From the NCBI RefSeq assembly GCF_001280565.1, contig NZ_LGRO01000001.1, positions 682,001 through 746,000 of the forward strand: DNA of 64,000 nt. Direction: 5' to 3'. Numbering within the stretch: the stretch's first letter is position 1; every line of letters begins with the position of its first letter. The DNA is from Sulfobacillus thermosulfidooxidans (lineage in GTDB: Bacteria > Bacillota > Sulfobacillia > Sulfobacillales > Sulfobacillaceae). The position numbers and the translations under genes were made by a program. The notes beneath the pieces were generated by a model. The model made no database searches and had not been told where the DNA came from. It saw only the letters and a program-made list of their open reading frames with translations. Shown piece after piece: positions 52,976 through 62,496 of this stretch.

Positions 52976-53601
52976 ATCTTCAGTTACATGTGCTCATCGA
53001 TCCTCTGCAAATGTCGCTTGAATCCTTACCGTATAACATTCAGCAAATGGCACAGGGAGGAGCAAGCGTCATTCAATTGCGGGGGAAGTCGGCTACAACC
53101 CGAGAATTATTGGATTACGGACAGGTTGTAAAAAAACTCTGCCAGCAATTTGGTTTAACATTTATTGTTAATGATCGTGTTGATGTTGCTTTAGCCTTAG
53201 AAGCCGATGGTGTTCATGTCGGACAAGATGATATGCCGGTGAAAATTGTGCGCAAACTCGCACCGTTAATGCATGTTGGATTATCTGTCAGTTCCTTGGA
53301 AGAGATTTTGGGGGCCAAAAATTGTCCTCCTGACTACTTCGGACTGGGACCAGTATTTGCAACATTAAGCAAAAGTGATGCTGGAAAACCCTTAGGAGTA
53401 GACCAAACGAAACAATTGACTCAAGTCGCCAATGAGATGGCTCCTGTGGTAGCTATTGGCGGTATAAATCAAAATAACGTTGATCAGGTTTGGCGCACCG
53501 GGATTAGCGGCGTTGCGGTGATTTCTGCAGTCATACAGGCCACTGATAAAAAACAAGCGTGTGAACAGCTATTGGCTCCGGATAAGTATCATAATCAATA
53601 A
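52972..53601 (+). CDS. thiE: Thiamine-phosphate synthase
   Basis: A 209-aa TIM-barrel enzyme that joins HMP-PP and thiazole phosphate. GGASVIQLRGKSATTREL, FIVNDRVDVALALEADGVHVGQDD (split by the barrel strand), LSVSSLEEI and YFGLGPVFATLSKSDAGKPLG are family motifs. VVAIGGINQNNV binds the phosphate. ATG 52972 overlaps the thiD stop; a longer frame from 52948 would be inside thiD. The thiazole-branch genes are not here. Confidence 0.94.
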   Translation: MNLQLHVLIDPLQMSLESLPYNIQQMAQGGASVIQLRGKSATTRELLDYGQVVKKLCQQFGLTFIVNDRVDVALALEADGVHVGQDDMPVKIVRKLAPLMHVGLSVSSLEEILGAKNCPPDYFGLGPVFATLSKSDAGKPLGVDQTKQLTQVANEMAPVVAIGGINQNNVDQVWRTGISGVAVISAVIQATDKKQACEQLLAPDKYHNQ

Positions 53602-53630
53602 ATATTGGCACACTGTCCAATATTTTGTGT

Positions 53631-54248
53631 TCAGATGATGTTGGGAACAATGGCTTTTTGTTGTTTGGTTTGATGGACACGCAGATGGGGAGCCAGATCA
53701 TTGCGTAATGTGTTAAGGACGGAGGTTGATATCGCGATGGGGATCTCACACTGCACGTGAACATCGCCTCGAAAATCAGCACTGTACGAAATATTTTTTG
53801 TCATAAGGTAATTTTCCGTCCGCCCCCATTCGGAATATGGAATATCAAGAATGACAGTTACTACTTCTTCTTCGTGGCCCAATAGGGCATGGGACAATGC
53901 GTTGGCGGCAGCGTCTTGATAGGCATGAACCAAGCCCCCCGTGCCTAACTTGGTGCCGCCGAAGTAGCGGACAGTGACAATTGCGGTTTGAATCAAATGG
54001 CGCTTTTGAATCAGGTTAAGTGTCGGGGGACCAGCGGTACCTGTCGGTTCACCATCATCGGTCATTCGCTCCTCCCCGGGCCTGATCACATAGGCCCAGA
54101 CATAATGAGTGGCTTTCGGCCAGTGTTCTATGGCATAACGAAGGATTTGCTCAAACGTTGTTGAAGAAGGACAGGAAAATGCGCGGCTGATAAATCGTGA
54201 ATGGCGCACAGTGATCTCTGCCCATTCTCCTTGTATGACTGCATTCAT
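53631..54248 (-). CDS. YigZ/IMPACT-family protein
   Basis: 205 aa. The N-terminal IMPACT domain has SRFISRAFSCPSS, ATHYVWAYVI (replacing HxCxA), DDGEPTGTAGPPTLNL and the signature VTVRYFGGTKLGTGGLVHAY. The C-terminal half is the DUF1949-like ferredoxin fold. Relatives affect translation regulation or act on proline-containing peptides, and the function is not settled. The start is uncertain: ATG 54248 gives normal length, with a GGCGG-type site rather far upstream. Confidence 0.9.
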   Translation of the reverse strand: MNAVIQGEWAEITVRHSRFISRAFSCPSSTTFEQILRYAIEHWPKATHYVWAYVIRPGEERMTDDGEPTGTAGPPTLNLIQKRHLIQTAIVTVRYFGGTKLGTGGLVHAYQDAAANALSHALLGHEEEVVTVILDIPYSEWGRTENYLMTKNISYSADFRGDVHVQCEIPIAISTSVLNTLRNDLAPHLRVHQTKQQKAIVPNII

Positions 54249-54752
54249 GCTCTGATGTTTACCGCCTTCCATATGACTTCCAAATTGCGTACCGGCATAT
54301 CGTACTGCCTGGCCATCATCATTCGCAATCGCACACCTCATTTTATTTTCATTTTAGTGTATAGAAATATTTTTATGGGAGAGACTCTGCCCCACTATTA
54401 GGCCGAGAATATGTGAAGAAAAAGTCTTTTGTAGCTGTTAGGTCCTTGCACCGATAGGGGATGTTAGGAATCTGTTAAATATTTGTGGTAGTATATGAAA
54501 TTTGGGACCGCACGCGAAAGTATCAAGGGAGAAAAACATGATGACGTTATAGGAGAGTCGAAAAAATCCGTATTGTTGAGCATGATGGCGGGAGAAAATG
54601 GCTGACAACCTGGGTCAAGAAGCCGCATACACATATTCTATGGAAATGCTATCGAGTTTGTGGCAGACTAGCCACTTTTTGGCGTCCATGGTATCGTACA
54701 TTTGAGATGGAACACATTATGTCGCTTACGAGCGCAGGCTGGAGGTGAATGG
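54249..54752. other. Intergenic region before the glycosyltransferase
   Basis: About 500 bases between divergent genes. It should hold promoters for both. A 35-codon frame with GGCGGGAG upstream (54598-54705) is possible but unsupported. No riboswitch or repeat was recognised. Confidence 0.4.
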
Positions 54753-55988
54753 ATGGACATGGTGCCCGCTTCAGGCACAGATGTTAAACAGTCTGCCGAC
54801 TGGATTGACTGGTTAGCAAACCACCATGATGCAACTTTGAGCCTCCATCCCGAAATAATGATATTGGCGGCCAGATACGGGGATGGCCATTTACGTGCGG
54901 CAAAGGCTATTGCTTTGCAATTATTGATGATGGATAGTCAATTACGGTTAGGGATTTTGGATTATTACCGTTTTGTAAACCCTGGCCTCGATAATCTAAT
55001 CCGGTGGGGTTATTTAACCAGCGTTAGGCGTGCGCCATCATTATGGCGGTGGTTTTATACCTCAACACAGAATATTGATCCGTTGTCGAGAACTCAGCGC
55101 ATGATTAACCACATTGGCATCAAACGGTTTTATTCGGCGTTAAAAGATATGCCGCCCAAACTTATTGTTTCCACATATCCCACTGCCGCGGGTGTCGTCT
55201 CGACACTTAAACAGCAAGGTAAACTTGATGCCATTAACTACGTGGTTATGACCGATTACAGTGTGCATACACAATGGATACACCCGGCAGTCGATATGTA
55301 TTTTGTCGGTAGTGAAGATATGCGCCAGGAATTATTAGATCGTCATATTGATCCTAGTAAAATTATTGTATCGGGTATTCCTGTTGATGAACGTTTTCAA
55401 GAAACTGTTGACGAGCATGCGGTCCGGCAAAGCCTCCATATCGATGACAATATACCCATTATCTTGTTTATGGGTGGCGCGTATATGCCCATTGCGGAAT
55501 ACATTCAAGTTTTAAAGATTCTTGATCATGTTCCGGCAAGGCATACGACGATTGTGATTGCGGGACACGAAGAATTGCGCTTGACATTAGCTAAACAATA
55601 CGAACAAGAGGCCCGTAATCCGATGGTGGTATTGGGCTATGTTAATAACGTCCACGAACTAATGGCGATATCATCGCTCCTAATTAGTAAAGCAGGAGGA
55701 CTAACAACTACCGAATCGTTATGCCGGGGACTACCTACAGTCATTTATCGTCCCATCCCGGGTCAAGAAGATGCTAATGCGGAATTTTTGGTGCGAAATG
55801 GTGCAGGCCGAAGGGCGCACACGGAAGAGGATTTGGGGGAGATTGTTACGCATTTGTTAGAACATCCATGGGAACTTAAGGCCATGGCCCACCAAGCAAG
55901 AAGTTTAGGTCATCCCGATGCGGCTCAAATTGTGGCAAAACATATCTATTTAGCCTTGCGAACTGAGGAAGCCAATGCTCCAGCGTAA
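54753..55988 (+). CDS. MGDG synthase/UgtP-family glycosyltransferase
   Basis: A 411-aa GT28-like enzyme. The N-terminal MGDG-synthase part reads EIMILAARYGDGHLRAAKAIA (family G-x-GH turn), then DYYRFVNPGLDNLI and PPKLIVSTYPTAAGVV. The C-terminal half has the UDP-sugar-binding region VLGYVNNVHELMAISSLLIS, KAGGLTTTESLCRGLPTVIY and PGQEDANAEFLV. It probably adds glucose or galactose to diacylglycerol to make membrane glycolipid. ATG 54753 has GGAGG seven bases upstream. The following MFS gene overlaps it by 14 bases. Confidence 0.88.
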   Translation: MDMVPASGTDVKQSADWIDWLANHHDATLSLHPEIMILAARYGDGHLRAAKAIALQLLMMDSQLRLGILDYYRFVNPGLDNLIRWGYLTSVRRAPSLWRWFYTSTQNIDPLSRTQRMINHIGIKRFYSALKDMPPKLIVSTYPTAAGVVSTLKQQGKLDAINYVVMTDYSVHTQWIHPAVDMYFVGSEDMRQELLDRHIDPSKIIVSGIPVDERFQETVDEHAVRQSLHIDDNIPIILFMGGAYMPIAEYIQVLKILDHVPARHTTIVIAGHEELRLTLAKQYEQEARNPMVVLGYVNNVHELMAISSLLISKAGGLTTTESLCRGLPTVIYRPIPGQEDANAEFLVRNGAGRRAHTEEDLGEIVTHLLEHPWELKAMAHQARSLGHPDAAQIVAKHIYLALRTEEANAPA

Positions 55989-57144
55989 TCATTTGTCGCT
56001 TCCTCAGTCTTTATTGTTAATTGCATTGGGACTCGCTGAATTTGCACGAGGGGCATTAATCATTTCGTTGTTGCCTGCCTATGTCACAGGGCCTTTAGGC
56101 GCTTCCTTGACCATCGTTGGATGGGCCTTATCGAGCCATTATTTTTTAGATACAGTTTTTCGTGGCCCAGCGGGATGGCTTGTCGATCATATTGGGGTGC
56201 CTCGTGTTTTGACCATGGGTTTGGCGATTGAATGTCTATCTTTGATTGGGGCAATGAATACGAAGCATCCGGCCATGATTATTGTGTTTGTTGCCTTATT
56301 AGGCGTGGGTACAGCAACTCACTGGCCCGCGGTGGTTACTGGCACAAATCGTCTTACAGAGCCCGAACGACGGGCATCCATGATGGGATTGGTCTTTGCA
56401 GCATGGCTAACTGGCTCCGGATTAGGTCCTGTACTCATCAATTTTGTCTTAGGCGGGCGAGACCGGACAGCCTTTTTAGTCTTAATTGCAGCGGATGTGG
56501 TTGCTTTTGCTGTAACCATTTGGATAGCGGATCCGCGGTTGATTCAAGTGCATCACCATCAACCGAAAGCTCGACATTTATGGCACACCTTATGGCGGTT
56601 TCGTTGGGTAATTCCCGGAACGTTTGTGCAAAATATGACTTTAGGCCTCATGCTTCCGATTTTGCAGCCTTTTACCACACGCATTTTACACTTAAGTCAT
56701 TTACAATTCGCGGAATTACTTCTCGGAAGTGGTGCTTTTACCGTGTTGCTTTTGGTACCTATGGGGAAAATTACAGATCGTTTTGGATTACGCGTTCCTT
56801 TAGTAGGAGGTTTTTTTATTGCGGGTATCGCGTTGTTGGGGATTGCTTTCTTTCGGCAATTCTTTGAACTTACTATTTTCGGGGGCATACTAGGTTTGTC
56901 TTACGCGATGATTCTGCCGTCATGGAACGCCTTTTTAGCCGGATTGATTCCTAAAGAAATTGAAGGGTGGCTATGGGGCGTCTTTATGACCGTTGAAGGG
57001 TTGGGAATGTCGGTCGGCCCTATTGTCGGAACCCGCCTCTTTTCCGTACGAATTTGGTTACCGTTTGTGGCTTCAGCAGTCATTTTATTAATTATGGGTT
57101 CTTTTTACGCATCTTTCCCGTTAAAAGAGAAAATACAAAGCTAA
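55975..57144 (+). CDS. MFS transporter, possible glycolipid flippase (LtaA-like)
   Basis: A 389-aa major facilitator with 12 predicted helices. The loop 2-3 motif is GPAGWLVDHIGVPRVLTMG and the related second-half motif is GKITDRFGLRVPLVGGF. The overlap with a UgtP-type glycosyltransferase recalls the staphylococcal ypfP-ltaA pair, in which the MFS protein flips glycolipid for lipoteichoic acid anchoring. That role is inference from context; drug efflux is the alternative. Confidence 0.85.
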   Translation: MLQRNHLSLPQSLLLIALGLAEFARGALIISLLPAYVTGPLGASLTIVGWALSSHYFLDTVFRGPAGWLVDHIGVPRVLTMGLAIECLSLIGAMNTKHPAMIIVFVALLGVGTATHWPAVVTGTNRLTEPERRASMMGLVFAAWLTGSGLGPVLINFVLGGRDRTAFLVLIAADVVAFAVTIWIADPRLIQVHHHQPKARHLWHTLWRFRWVIPGTFVQNMTLGLMLPILQPFTTRILHLSHLQFAELLLGSGAFTVLLLVPMGKITDRFGLRVPLVGGFFIAGIALLGIAFFRQFFELTIFGGILGLSYAMILPSWNAFLAGLIPKEIEGWLWGVFMTVEGLGMSVGPIVGTRLFSVRIWLPFVASAVILLIMGSFYASFPLKEKIQS

Positions 57145-57168
57145 AACCGTGGATGAAGGAGAAGCTGT

Positions 57169-58419
57169 ATGTGGGGAATTCTTGGAGTCATTGTATTTCT
57201 ATGGGTAATCTTCTACCTGGTGCCTGATCTTATTTGGCACCATTTACAATGGAAAGCCATGTTGGGTACCCGTGATCATCATCAAATCGCATTGACTTTT
57301 GATGATGGTCCGGGTCCAGATACTCCAAAAATTCTTGAAGTCCTCCGGAATCATAATGCTCATGCGACATTTTTTGTGGTAGCGGAGCGTGCCCGACATT
57401 ATCCCGAGTTACTACACGAAATGGTTCGCGATGGTCATGAAATTGGATTACATGGCTATCAACACCGGTCCATGTATTTATTTTGGCCATGGAACGTATA
57501 CCGTGAAATCCAGCATGGATTAGATACGATAGAGTCCATTGCGGGTGTACGCCCGGTGTCTTATCGTCCTCCATGGGGACATCACAATTTGATGACATGG
57601 ATAATCGCTCGACGCCTAGGGTTGCGGCGTGTTTTGTGGACCATTGCGCCTGATGATTGGAAAACAGGAAAAACGGCACAAACGATTGAACATGATGTGG
57701 TTCAATTAGCGCATCCCGGCGCCATAGTCGTGATGCATGATGCTGGTGGAAACCGTGAAGCCACGGTTCAAGCTTTGGGACCCATTATTGATAATGTACG
57801 CAACCTAGGACTCAATCCGGTCACGATATCCGAGATGGACCGAGAAAAATCCGAACTCCGGCGTTGGTGGACCTGGTGGGAAATCCGCTTTACACGGCAG
57901 TGGGATATTGATACGATTCCGTCTTCTTTAGGTGGTGATCCTGTATTACGTTTAGGTTTGATAAAATATCCTTTTAAACCTACGGTGTTATCCACTGGGC
58001 GAACAATTACGCGGGGACAATGGATGGGAGAAATCCATTTCGGAAATCCCGCTTTATCTCAGCTTAGTTCGAGTCGTGCCGGGGGATTGCGAGCCTTTCA
58101 CGCGGTATTGCGCAGTTTAACAGATCTGGCGAATTTTGTATCAGAGCACGACAAATACCAGAACATCGTTGTAGTTGGAGGCATCACCTTATTAGACGCA
58201 TCAAGTGCTATTGAGAAACTCGGATTTGATCGTATACCGGTTTCTGGCATACGCAAATGGTCGATGTGGTTTTATCTCATTATCCTTATGGCTATTTACC
58301 ATGCGGATGGGTGGAGTACCTTAAAACGATTTTTGCGGCTGAAGCCTGTGTTACTGCTTATGGATCGGGATACTTTAATGAACCGATATTTACGGTCTTC
58401 AAATCCAAGACGCGCATAA
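57169..58419 (+). CDS. Polysaccharide deacetylase with C-terminal YkoP-like domain
   Basis: 416 aa. An N-terminal membrane anchor (residues 2-20) is followed by a NodB deacetylase domain (about 35-220): ALTFDDGPGPDTPKIL with the metal Asp, HATFFVVAERARHYPEL, GLHGYQHRSM with the metal His pair, RPPWGHHN, and IVVMHDAGG. The C-terminal about 180 residues (GQWMGEIHFGNPALSQL to LRLKPVLLLMDRDTLM) resemble YkoP of Bacillus, which is encoded beside a similar glycosyltransferase. It probably modifies peptidoglycan or a surface glycan outside the membrane. Confidence 0.87.
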   Translation: MWGILGVIVFLWVIFYLVPDLIWHHLQWKAMLGTRDHHQIALTFDDGPGPDTPKILEVLRNHNAHATFFVVAERARHYPELLHEMVRDGHEIGLHGYQHRSMYLFWPWNVYREIQHGLDTIESIAGVRPVSYRPPWGHHNLMTWIIARRLGLRRVLWTIAPDDWKTGKTAQTIEHDVVQLAHPGAIVVMHDAGGNREATVQALGPIIDNVRNLGLNPVTISEMDREKSELRRWWTWWEIRFTRQWDIDTIPSSLGGDPVLRLGLIKYPFKPTVLSTGRTITRGQWMGEIHFGNPALSQLSSSRAGGLRAFHAVLRSLTDLANFVSEHDKYQNIVVVGGITLLDASSAIEKLGFDRIPVSGIRKWSMWFYLIILMAIYHADGWSTLKRFLRLKPVLLLMDRDTLMNRYLRSSNPRRA

Positions 58420-58420
58420 C

Positions 58421-58702
58421 TTATTCAGCACTTTTTTGGGACATGACGGCTAAAAGTCGTTCCCGAAAGCCCGGATTGTTTTTCATGCGTCCAACTAAGT
58501 CAAGAACTACACTTTCGAGATAGGTGCGCTCTTCTCCCGCACCAGGTTTCATCCAAGACATCATCACGTCAGCCAAAACTTTGGAAATCAGTGCTTCTCC
58601 GTTGGGCGATTCCAAATATTTGCGAAACCACTGATTAATCCGCGGCTCAAGAAATGATTCAAATTTTTGCTCGAGCATTTGTTCGATTCCCAGAATTTTC
58701 AT
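58421..58702 (-). CDS. Small hypothetical helical protein
   Basis: A 93-aa protein, not recognised. It is charged and helical (EQKFESFLEPRINQWFRKYL, then SVVLDLVGRMKNNPGFRERL) with no membrane segment. GGGAGGG sits seven bases before the ATG, which makes translation credible. It is convergent with the deacetylase gene, one base apart. Confidence 0.72.
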   Translation of the reverse strand: MKILGIEQMLEQKFESFLEPRINQWFRKYLESPNGEALISKVLADVMMSWMKPGAGEERTYLESVVLDLVGRMKNNPGFRERLLAVMSQKSAE

Positions 58703-58975
58703 CTCGATTTCCCTCCCTTTAAGGTGTTGAGTGAATCTTTTAATCCATATGGCATATTACCTAGGATGCATGCCATTGTGACCACCACATCCTTTTCCCC
58801 AGGGTACCGGCTTGATACGTTCATTGTTCTTAGTCATGCTAACATGCCAGGCACTTGGTTGACGATGGGATCGGGTCATAATGGAAAATTCCGGGTAACT
58901 ATCCCCATAGGATAGCGAATACATATACACCAGGATTTTTCCAACTATAAACATGGCTCAGAAGGGAGCACGCAG

Positions 58976-59428
58976 ATGATGCAATTTGATGCCCATAAAA
59001 TTATAGACGCCCCGCCTAATAAGGTCTTTCCTTTGCTCATGGATCCTGCTGTATTAATTGAAAGTATGCCAGGTCTAAAAGCTATGCAGGAACAATCTCC
59101 CGGGATTTATGCCGTCGAAATGGAATTAGGGATTCCGGGTTTTAAGGGACAATACCGCGGTGAAATGCGTATAGATCAGGTTGTCGTCCCGCACAGTTAT
59201 CATCTGCGTTTAGAAGGTCAAGGACCCAATGGTGATATCTTTATGTCTTTAGCTGTGACATTGACTAGTAGTCAGGAGGGACAAACAGATTTACACTATC
59301 AGGGAGAAGGAATTTTTGGTGATCCATCCAATTCTCTTGCGCAAAAAGTCCTATCCGGTGCCGGGAATGTCATTTTAGGACAATTTTTTAATGCGATAGC
59401 GAAACGAGCTCGGAAAATGCCTCATTGA
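58976..59428 (+). CDS. CoxG-like SRPBCC (START-fold) protein
   Basis: A 150-aa protein with the CoxG pattern: FDAHKIIDAPPNKVFPLLMD, PAVLIESMPGLKAM, MELGIPGFKGQYRGEM and LHYQGEGIFGDPSNSLAQ. This hydrophobic-pocket fold in CO-dehydrogenase clusters helps recruit or mature the enzyme, but many members stand alone, as here with no cox genes nearby. GAAGGGAG lies eight bases before the tandem ATG. Confidence 0.82.
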   Translation: MMQFDAHKIIDAPPNKVFPLLMDPAVLIESMPGLKAMQEQSPGIYAVEMELGIPGFKGQYRGEMRIDQVVVPHSYHLRLEGQGPNGDIFMSLAVTLTSSQEGQTDLHYQGEGIFGDPSNSLAQKVLSGAGNVILGQFFNAIAKRARKMPH

Positions 59429-60020
59429 GATGAGGCGTCGGGGATTGAGACAGGAAAAATCTGAGACATCGCGTCTCGAATGGATTGCGGAAGCTTTGTT
59501 GGCCGTTGTGAATCACTAGCAAAAGGGCAAGATCCAGATGGGCCATTGACCCATCATGAGACTTTAAGGCGTGATCAGGACCTATTTCTAATGGTTGCTT
59601 GTGGCTATCCATTATCCCGAACGACTATTCACAAGGCCAAGTATGGTAGGCTATATTCGTAATGCCGCTCTAGGGGACAGCGTGTGTTCTGCTTGGGTTA
59701 GGCGACGAGAATGTACAGGAATATGTTTTTAGCAGCTCCAGAATGTAACCGTGGGAGTGGTTCGGAGGCTGATCTATTACCAGTTTTGAAATCGCCACTC
59801 CTTGGCGATATGTGAGGCATTGCCATGTGACGTGCGTGATATTTTGGGATATCCTGTCTTAAGCACTCCTGAATCGCTATCGATAACTATGGTCTCCGAT
59901 GATCATGGAGCGGGATGAGAAGATTATCTTCTCCGTCGATTGACCCCTTGAAGATTATTAATCAGCTTGGCGTGGGATTTCACTAACACAAGTGATATCA
60001 GTAGCGCTAGGCAGAAGAGA
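59429..60020. other. Gene-free interval
   Basis: About 590 bases without a supported gene. A 7-bp perfect hairpin GAGAAGA-TTA-TCTTCTC is at 59917-59933. Short frames on both strands lack ribosome binding sites. The hydrolase frame opens at TTG 59967, but a later start is preferred. Confidence 0.45.
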
Positions 60021-60815
60021 ATGCCCGAAGGATGGTGGGAAATGCAAACAGTTCGAGGAATTACCTACCACATTTATGGTGAGGGTCCTGAAGCGGTTTT
60101 CTGTCACCCCAGTTTGGGGTTGGGACAATTCTTATTTCATCGCATTCGTCCAGCGTTGTCTCGTGAATATACGGTTGTCTTATGGGATCCCCGTGGAGTG
60201 GGAGATAACGATCACTTTTATCCGACCTTAGAAGATTGGGTCGGCGATACGATCGACATTTTACGGGAGATTAATAAGCCGGCCCATCTTTTAGGGGTTT
60301 CGTTGGGAACGTGGGTAATGAGCCGCGTCGCTGCCGTTAACCCCGGCCAACTTGTGCGCTCTTTAACGCTTATTGGAGCCACACGTGGTTTTTCTCATGG
60401 GGAACAAGAGATTGCAGCTAGGCGCCAGCAGTTGGAGCACATGAGTATGCAGGAATTTGCTCAGAATTATGCTGATAACACGTTAACCGTATATGCGTTG
60501 CCTGAAGTTAAAGATAATCTGGTTCTAGAAATGGGTGAAGTTGACAAAGAGAAATATCTGCAGGCGATGCAAGCAATTTATACGGTACGCAATGAAGAGG
60601 TGTACCGGCAAATTGCGGTTCCGACGTTGATTATGGTAGGTGTGGAAGATACCCGGACACCGCCAGCGGAAGCCGATGAAGTTCAAAAATTGATTAACGG
60701 TAGTGAGGTGAAAGCGTTACCGCGCTGTGGGCATCTGGCAGTTCTGGATCAACCTCAACGGGTCATTCATGAATGCCGGTATTTTTGGACTTATGGTCAT
60801 ATGGCAGACGACTAA
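60021..60815 (+). CDS. Alpha/beta hydrolase
   Basis: About 264 aa. The oxyanion region is VFCHPSLGLGQFLFHRI, then VVLWDPRGVGDND. The nucleophile elbow is LLGVSLGTWVMSRVA, the acid is in MVGVEDTRTPPAEAD, and the His is in LPRCGHLAVLDQPQ, so the triad is complete. The substrate is not predictable. The start is uncertain: TTG 59967, ATG 60021 and ATG 60042 are all in frame and none has a strong ribosome binding site. Confidence 0.83.
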   Translation: MPEGWWEMQTVRGITYHIYGEGPEAVFCHPSLGLGQFLFHRIRPALSREYTVVLWDPRGVGDNDHFYPTLEDWVGDTIDILREINKPAHLLGVSLGTWVMSRVAAVNPGQLVRSLTLIGATRGFSHGEQEIAARRQQLEHMSMQEFAQNYADNTLTVYALPEVKDNLVLEMGEVDKEKYLQAMQAIYTVRNEEVYRQIAVPTLIMVGVEDTRTPPAEADEVQKLINGSEVKALPRCGHLAVLDQPQRVIHECRYFWTYGHMADD

Positions 60816-60941
60816 GGGCCACTAGTGACCATGATGCATGAGAAATTCGTGATATAACAATTTTTTCTTTGCCCCAGTTCACAGGTGCAGGTAAAATATA
60901 TGAGGAGTTTGTTCCGATACAAGCGGCAGGAGGGGGAAGTG

Positions 60942-61853
60942 ATGGACTACGATGACCGTCGACGTTATCGTCGGCTTAAGTTACTGACGACCATCGGTCC
61001 CACTCTCTTTGTCGCCGTTGCCGAAACTGTGCGGTTTTATTATTTGAGACGCATCTTGCCTCCCGCAAGTGTCAGCCTTGTAGCGGTGGCTGTCACGTTG
61101 GTCGGAGCCGCCGGATTCTCATCCTATGTTTTTGATGTGATTGAAAAAATGGAAAATGAGCGTCGTGAGTATCAAGATGCCATGCTTGCGCTTCAAGAAC
61201 GGGAGCGTCTCGCTCGCGAAATGCACGACGGGCTTGCACAAACTTTGGCTGTTATTAATTTAAAAGTTTATCAAGCAAAAACTCTTTTAGATGGCATGCG
61301 GTTGGACGAGCTGCGAAAAGAATTAGATGATATTCGTTGCGCCGTGAATAAGTCTTATTCGGAAGTACGACAATCTTTATATGATTTGCGTGCGGGCAAA
61401 CGGTTGGAAGAAGGATTTTGGACAGCGGTTCGAACATTGGCTAATGATTTCCAAGAAGGCACGAAAGTGGCGGTGGAAGTCGAAGCTTTACCTAATGATG
61501 GCGTGCCGTGGAATGATATGGCTTCCGTGCAAATTTTACGGATCATCCAAGAATCCCTCGCGAATGTGCGTAAGCACGCCGAAGCAAAACATGTCAAAAT
61601 TACCGCAGCAATTCATGATGATATCGTAGAATTAAAAGTGATAGATGATGGTAAAGGCTTTGTTATGGGAACGACTCCGCCCAATCATCATTTTGGTTTG
61701 GGAATAATGCAAGAAAGAGCCCAGACTTTCGGGGGACGCGTGTCGATCCATTCACAGCCCGGTCAGGGAACCGTGGTGACGATAACCTATCAGATTGATG
61801 GGGATAAAGGAGGAGAGGTCGTTGGAAAAGGCAAGAATTATGTTAGTGGATGA
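60942..61853 (+). CDS. NarL-type sensor histidine kinase
   Basis: 303 aa. Two short membrane helices (about residues 16-33 and 42-60) and almost no outside loop are followed by a coiled linker. The HisKA_3 H-box is RLAREMHDGLAQTLAVI, with phospho-acceptor His95. The ATPase domain has VQILRIIQESLANVRKHA, VIDDGKGF and HFGLGIMQERAQTFGG. It may sense membrane or intracellular signals. ATG 60942 has GGAGGGGG upstream. It overlaps the response regulator. Confidence 0.9.
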   Translation: MDYDDRRRYRRLKLLTTIGPTLFVAVAETVRFYYLRRILPPASVSLVAVAVTLVGAAGFSSYVFDVIEKMENERREYQDAMLALQERERLAREMHDGLAQTLAVINLKVYQAKTLLDGMRLDELRKELDDIRCAVNKSYSEVRQSLYDLRAGKRLEEGFWTAVRTLANDFQEGTKVAVEVEALPNDGVPWNDMASVQILRIIQESLANVRKHAEAKHVKITAAIHDDIVELKVIDDGKGFVMGTTPPNHHFGLGIMQERAQTFGGRVSIHSQPGQGTVVTITYQIDGDKGGEVVGKGKNYVSG

Positions 61854-62466
61854 TCATGCGCTGTTTCGCTCTGGCATGGCATCCTTATTAGCGAGTCGGC
61901 CGGACATGGAAGTGGTAGGGGAAGCAGAGACTGGGGAAGAAGCGGTACGTCTTGCCGAAGAACTCATGCCAGATTTGATTTTAATGGACATCAATATGCC
62001 TGGTGGCGGGGGACTTGAAGCGACTCGGATTATTAAAGAGCAGATGCCTTATGTAAAGATTGTGGTTTTAACTGCGAGTGATGAAAACGATTTGCTTTTC
62101 GAAGCAGTCAAGGCGGGAGCTCAAGGCTACCTTTTGAAACACCTCGATCCAGAACAATTTCTCGAAGAACTTTCGGCTCAAATTCGGGGTGAAGCGTCGA
62201 TATCTGGCGATGTGGCCTTAAAAATCATTCGAGCCTTCTCCACGCATGATGTGGAACGGCAACAAACGCAGTTAACGGGACGGGAACTCGAAGTGCTGAA
62301 ATTGGTTGGAGAAGGTTTTTCTAACCGGGACATTGCTGCACGCTTATTTATCTCGGAGAACACCGTAAAAAACCATCTGCGGAATATTTTGCAGAAGTTA
62401 CACTTTGAAAACCGTGTGCAAGCAGCAGCCTATGCTATTCGTCGAGGACTTGTTGATCCTCACTAG
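61822..62466 (+). CDS. NarL/FixJ-family response regulator
   Basis: 214 aa. The receiver domain has VDDHALFRSG, phospho-acceptor Asp56 in LILMDINMPGGGG, VVLTAS and the Lys in GYLLKHL. The C-terminal LuxR-type HTH (LTGRELEVLKLVGEGFSNRD, then ISENTVKNHLRNILQKL) binds DNA. TTG 61822 is favoured because AAAGGAGG lies upstream at standard distance. An ATG at 61840 would cut into the first strand. It pairs with the kinase encoded just before it. Confidence 0.92.
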   Translation: MEKARIMLVDDHALFRSGMASLLASRPDMEVVGEAETGEEAVRLAEELMPDLILMDINMPGGGGLEATRIIKEQMPYVKIVVLTASDENDLLFEAVKAGAQGYLLKHLDPEQFLEELSAQIRGEASISGDVALKIIRAFSTHDVERQQTQLTGRELEVLKLVGEGFSNRDIAARLFISENTVKNHLRNILQKLHFENRVQAAAYAIRRGLVDPH

Positions 62467-62496
62467 TGCTGGTGGTATTGCAGTAGGGGAGTGCCT

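Noticed and set aside
54598-54705. 35-codon frame with a GGCGGGAG site upstream
   Set aside because: Too short to judge without conservation, and no family resemblance.
56232-56867. 211-codon plus-strand frame inside the MFS gene
   Set aside because: Out-of-frame shadow of the transporter.
59480-59662. 60-codon frame in the gap after the CoxG-like gene, and an opposing 74-codon frame
   Set aside because: Neither has a ribosome binding site or motif; the composition looks non-coding.
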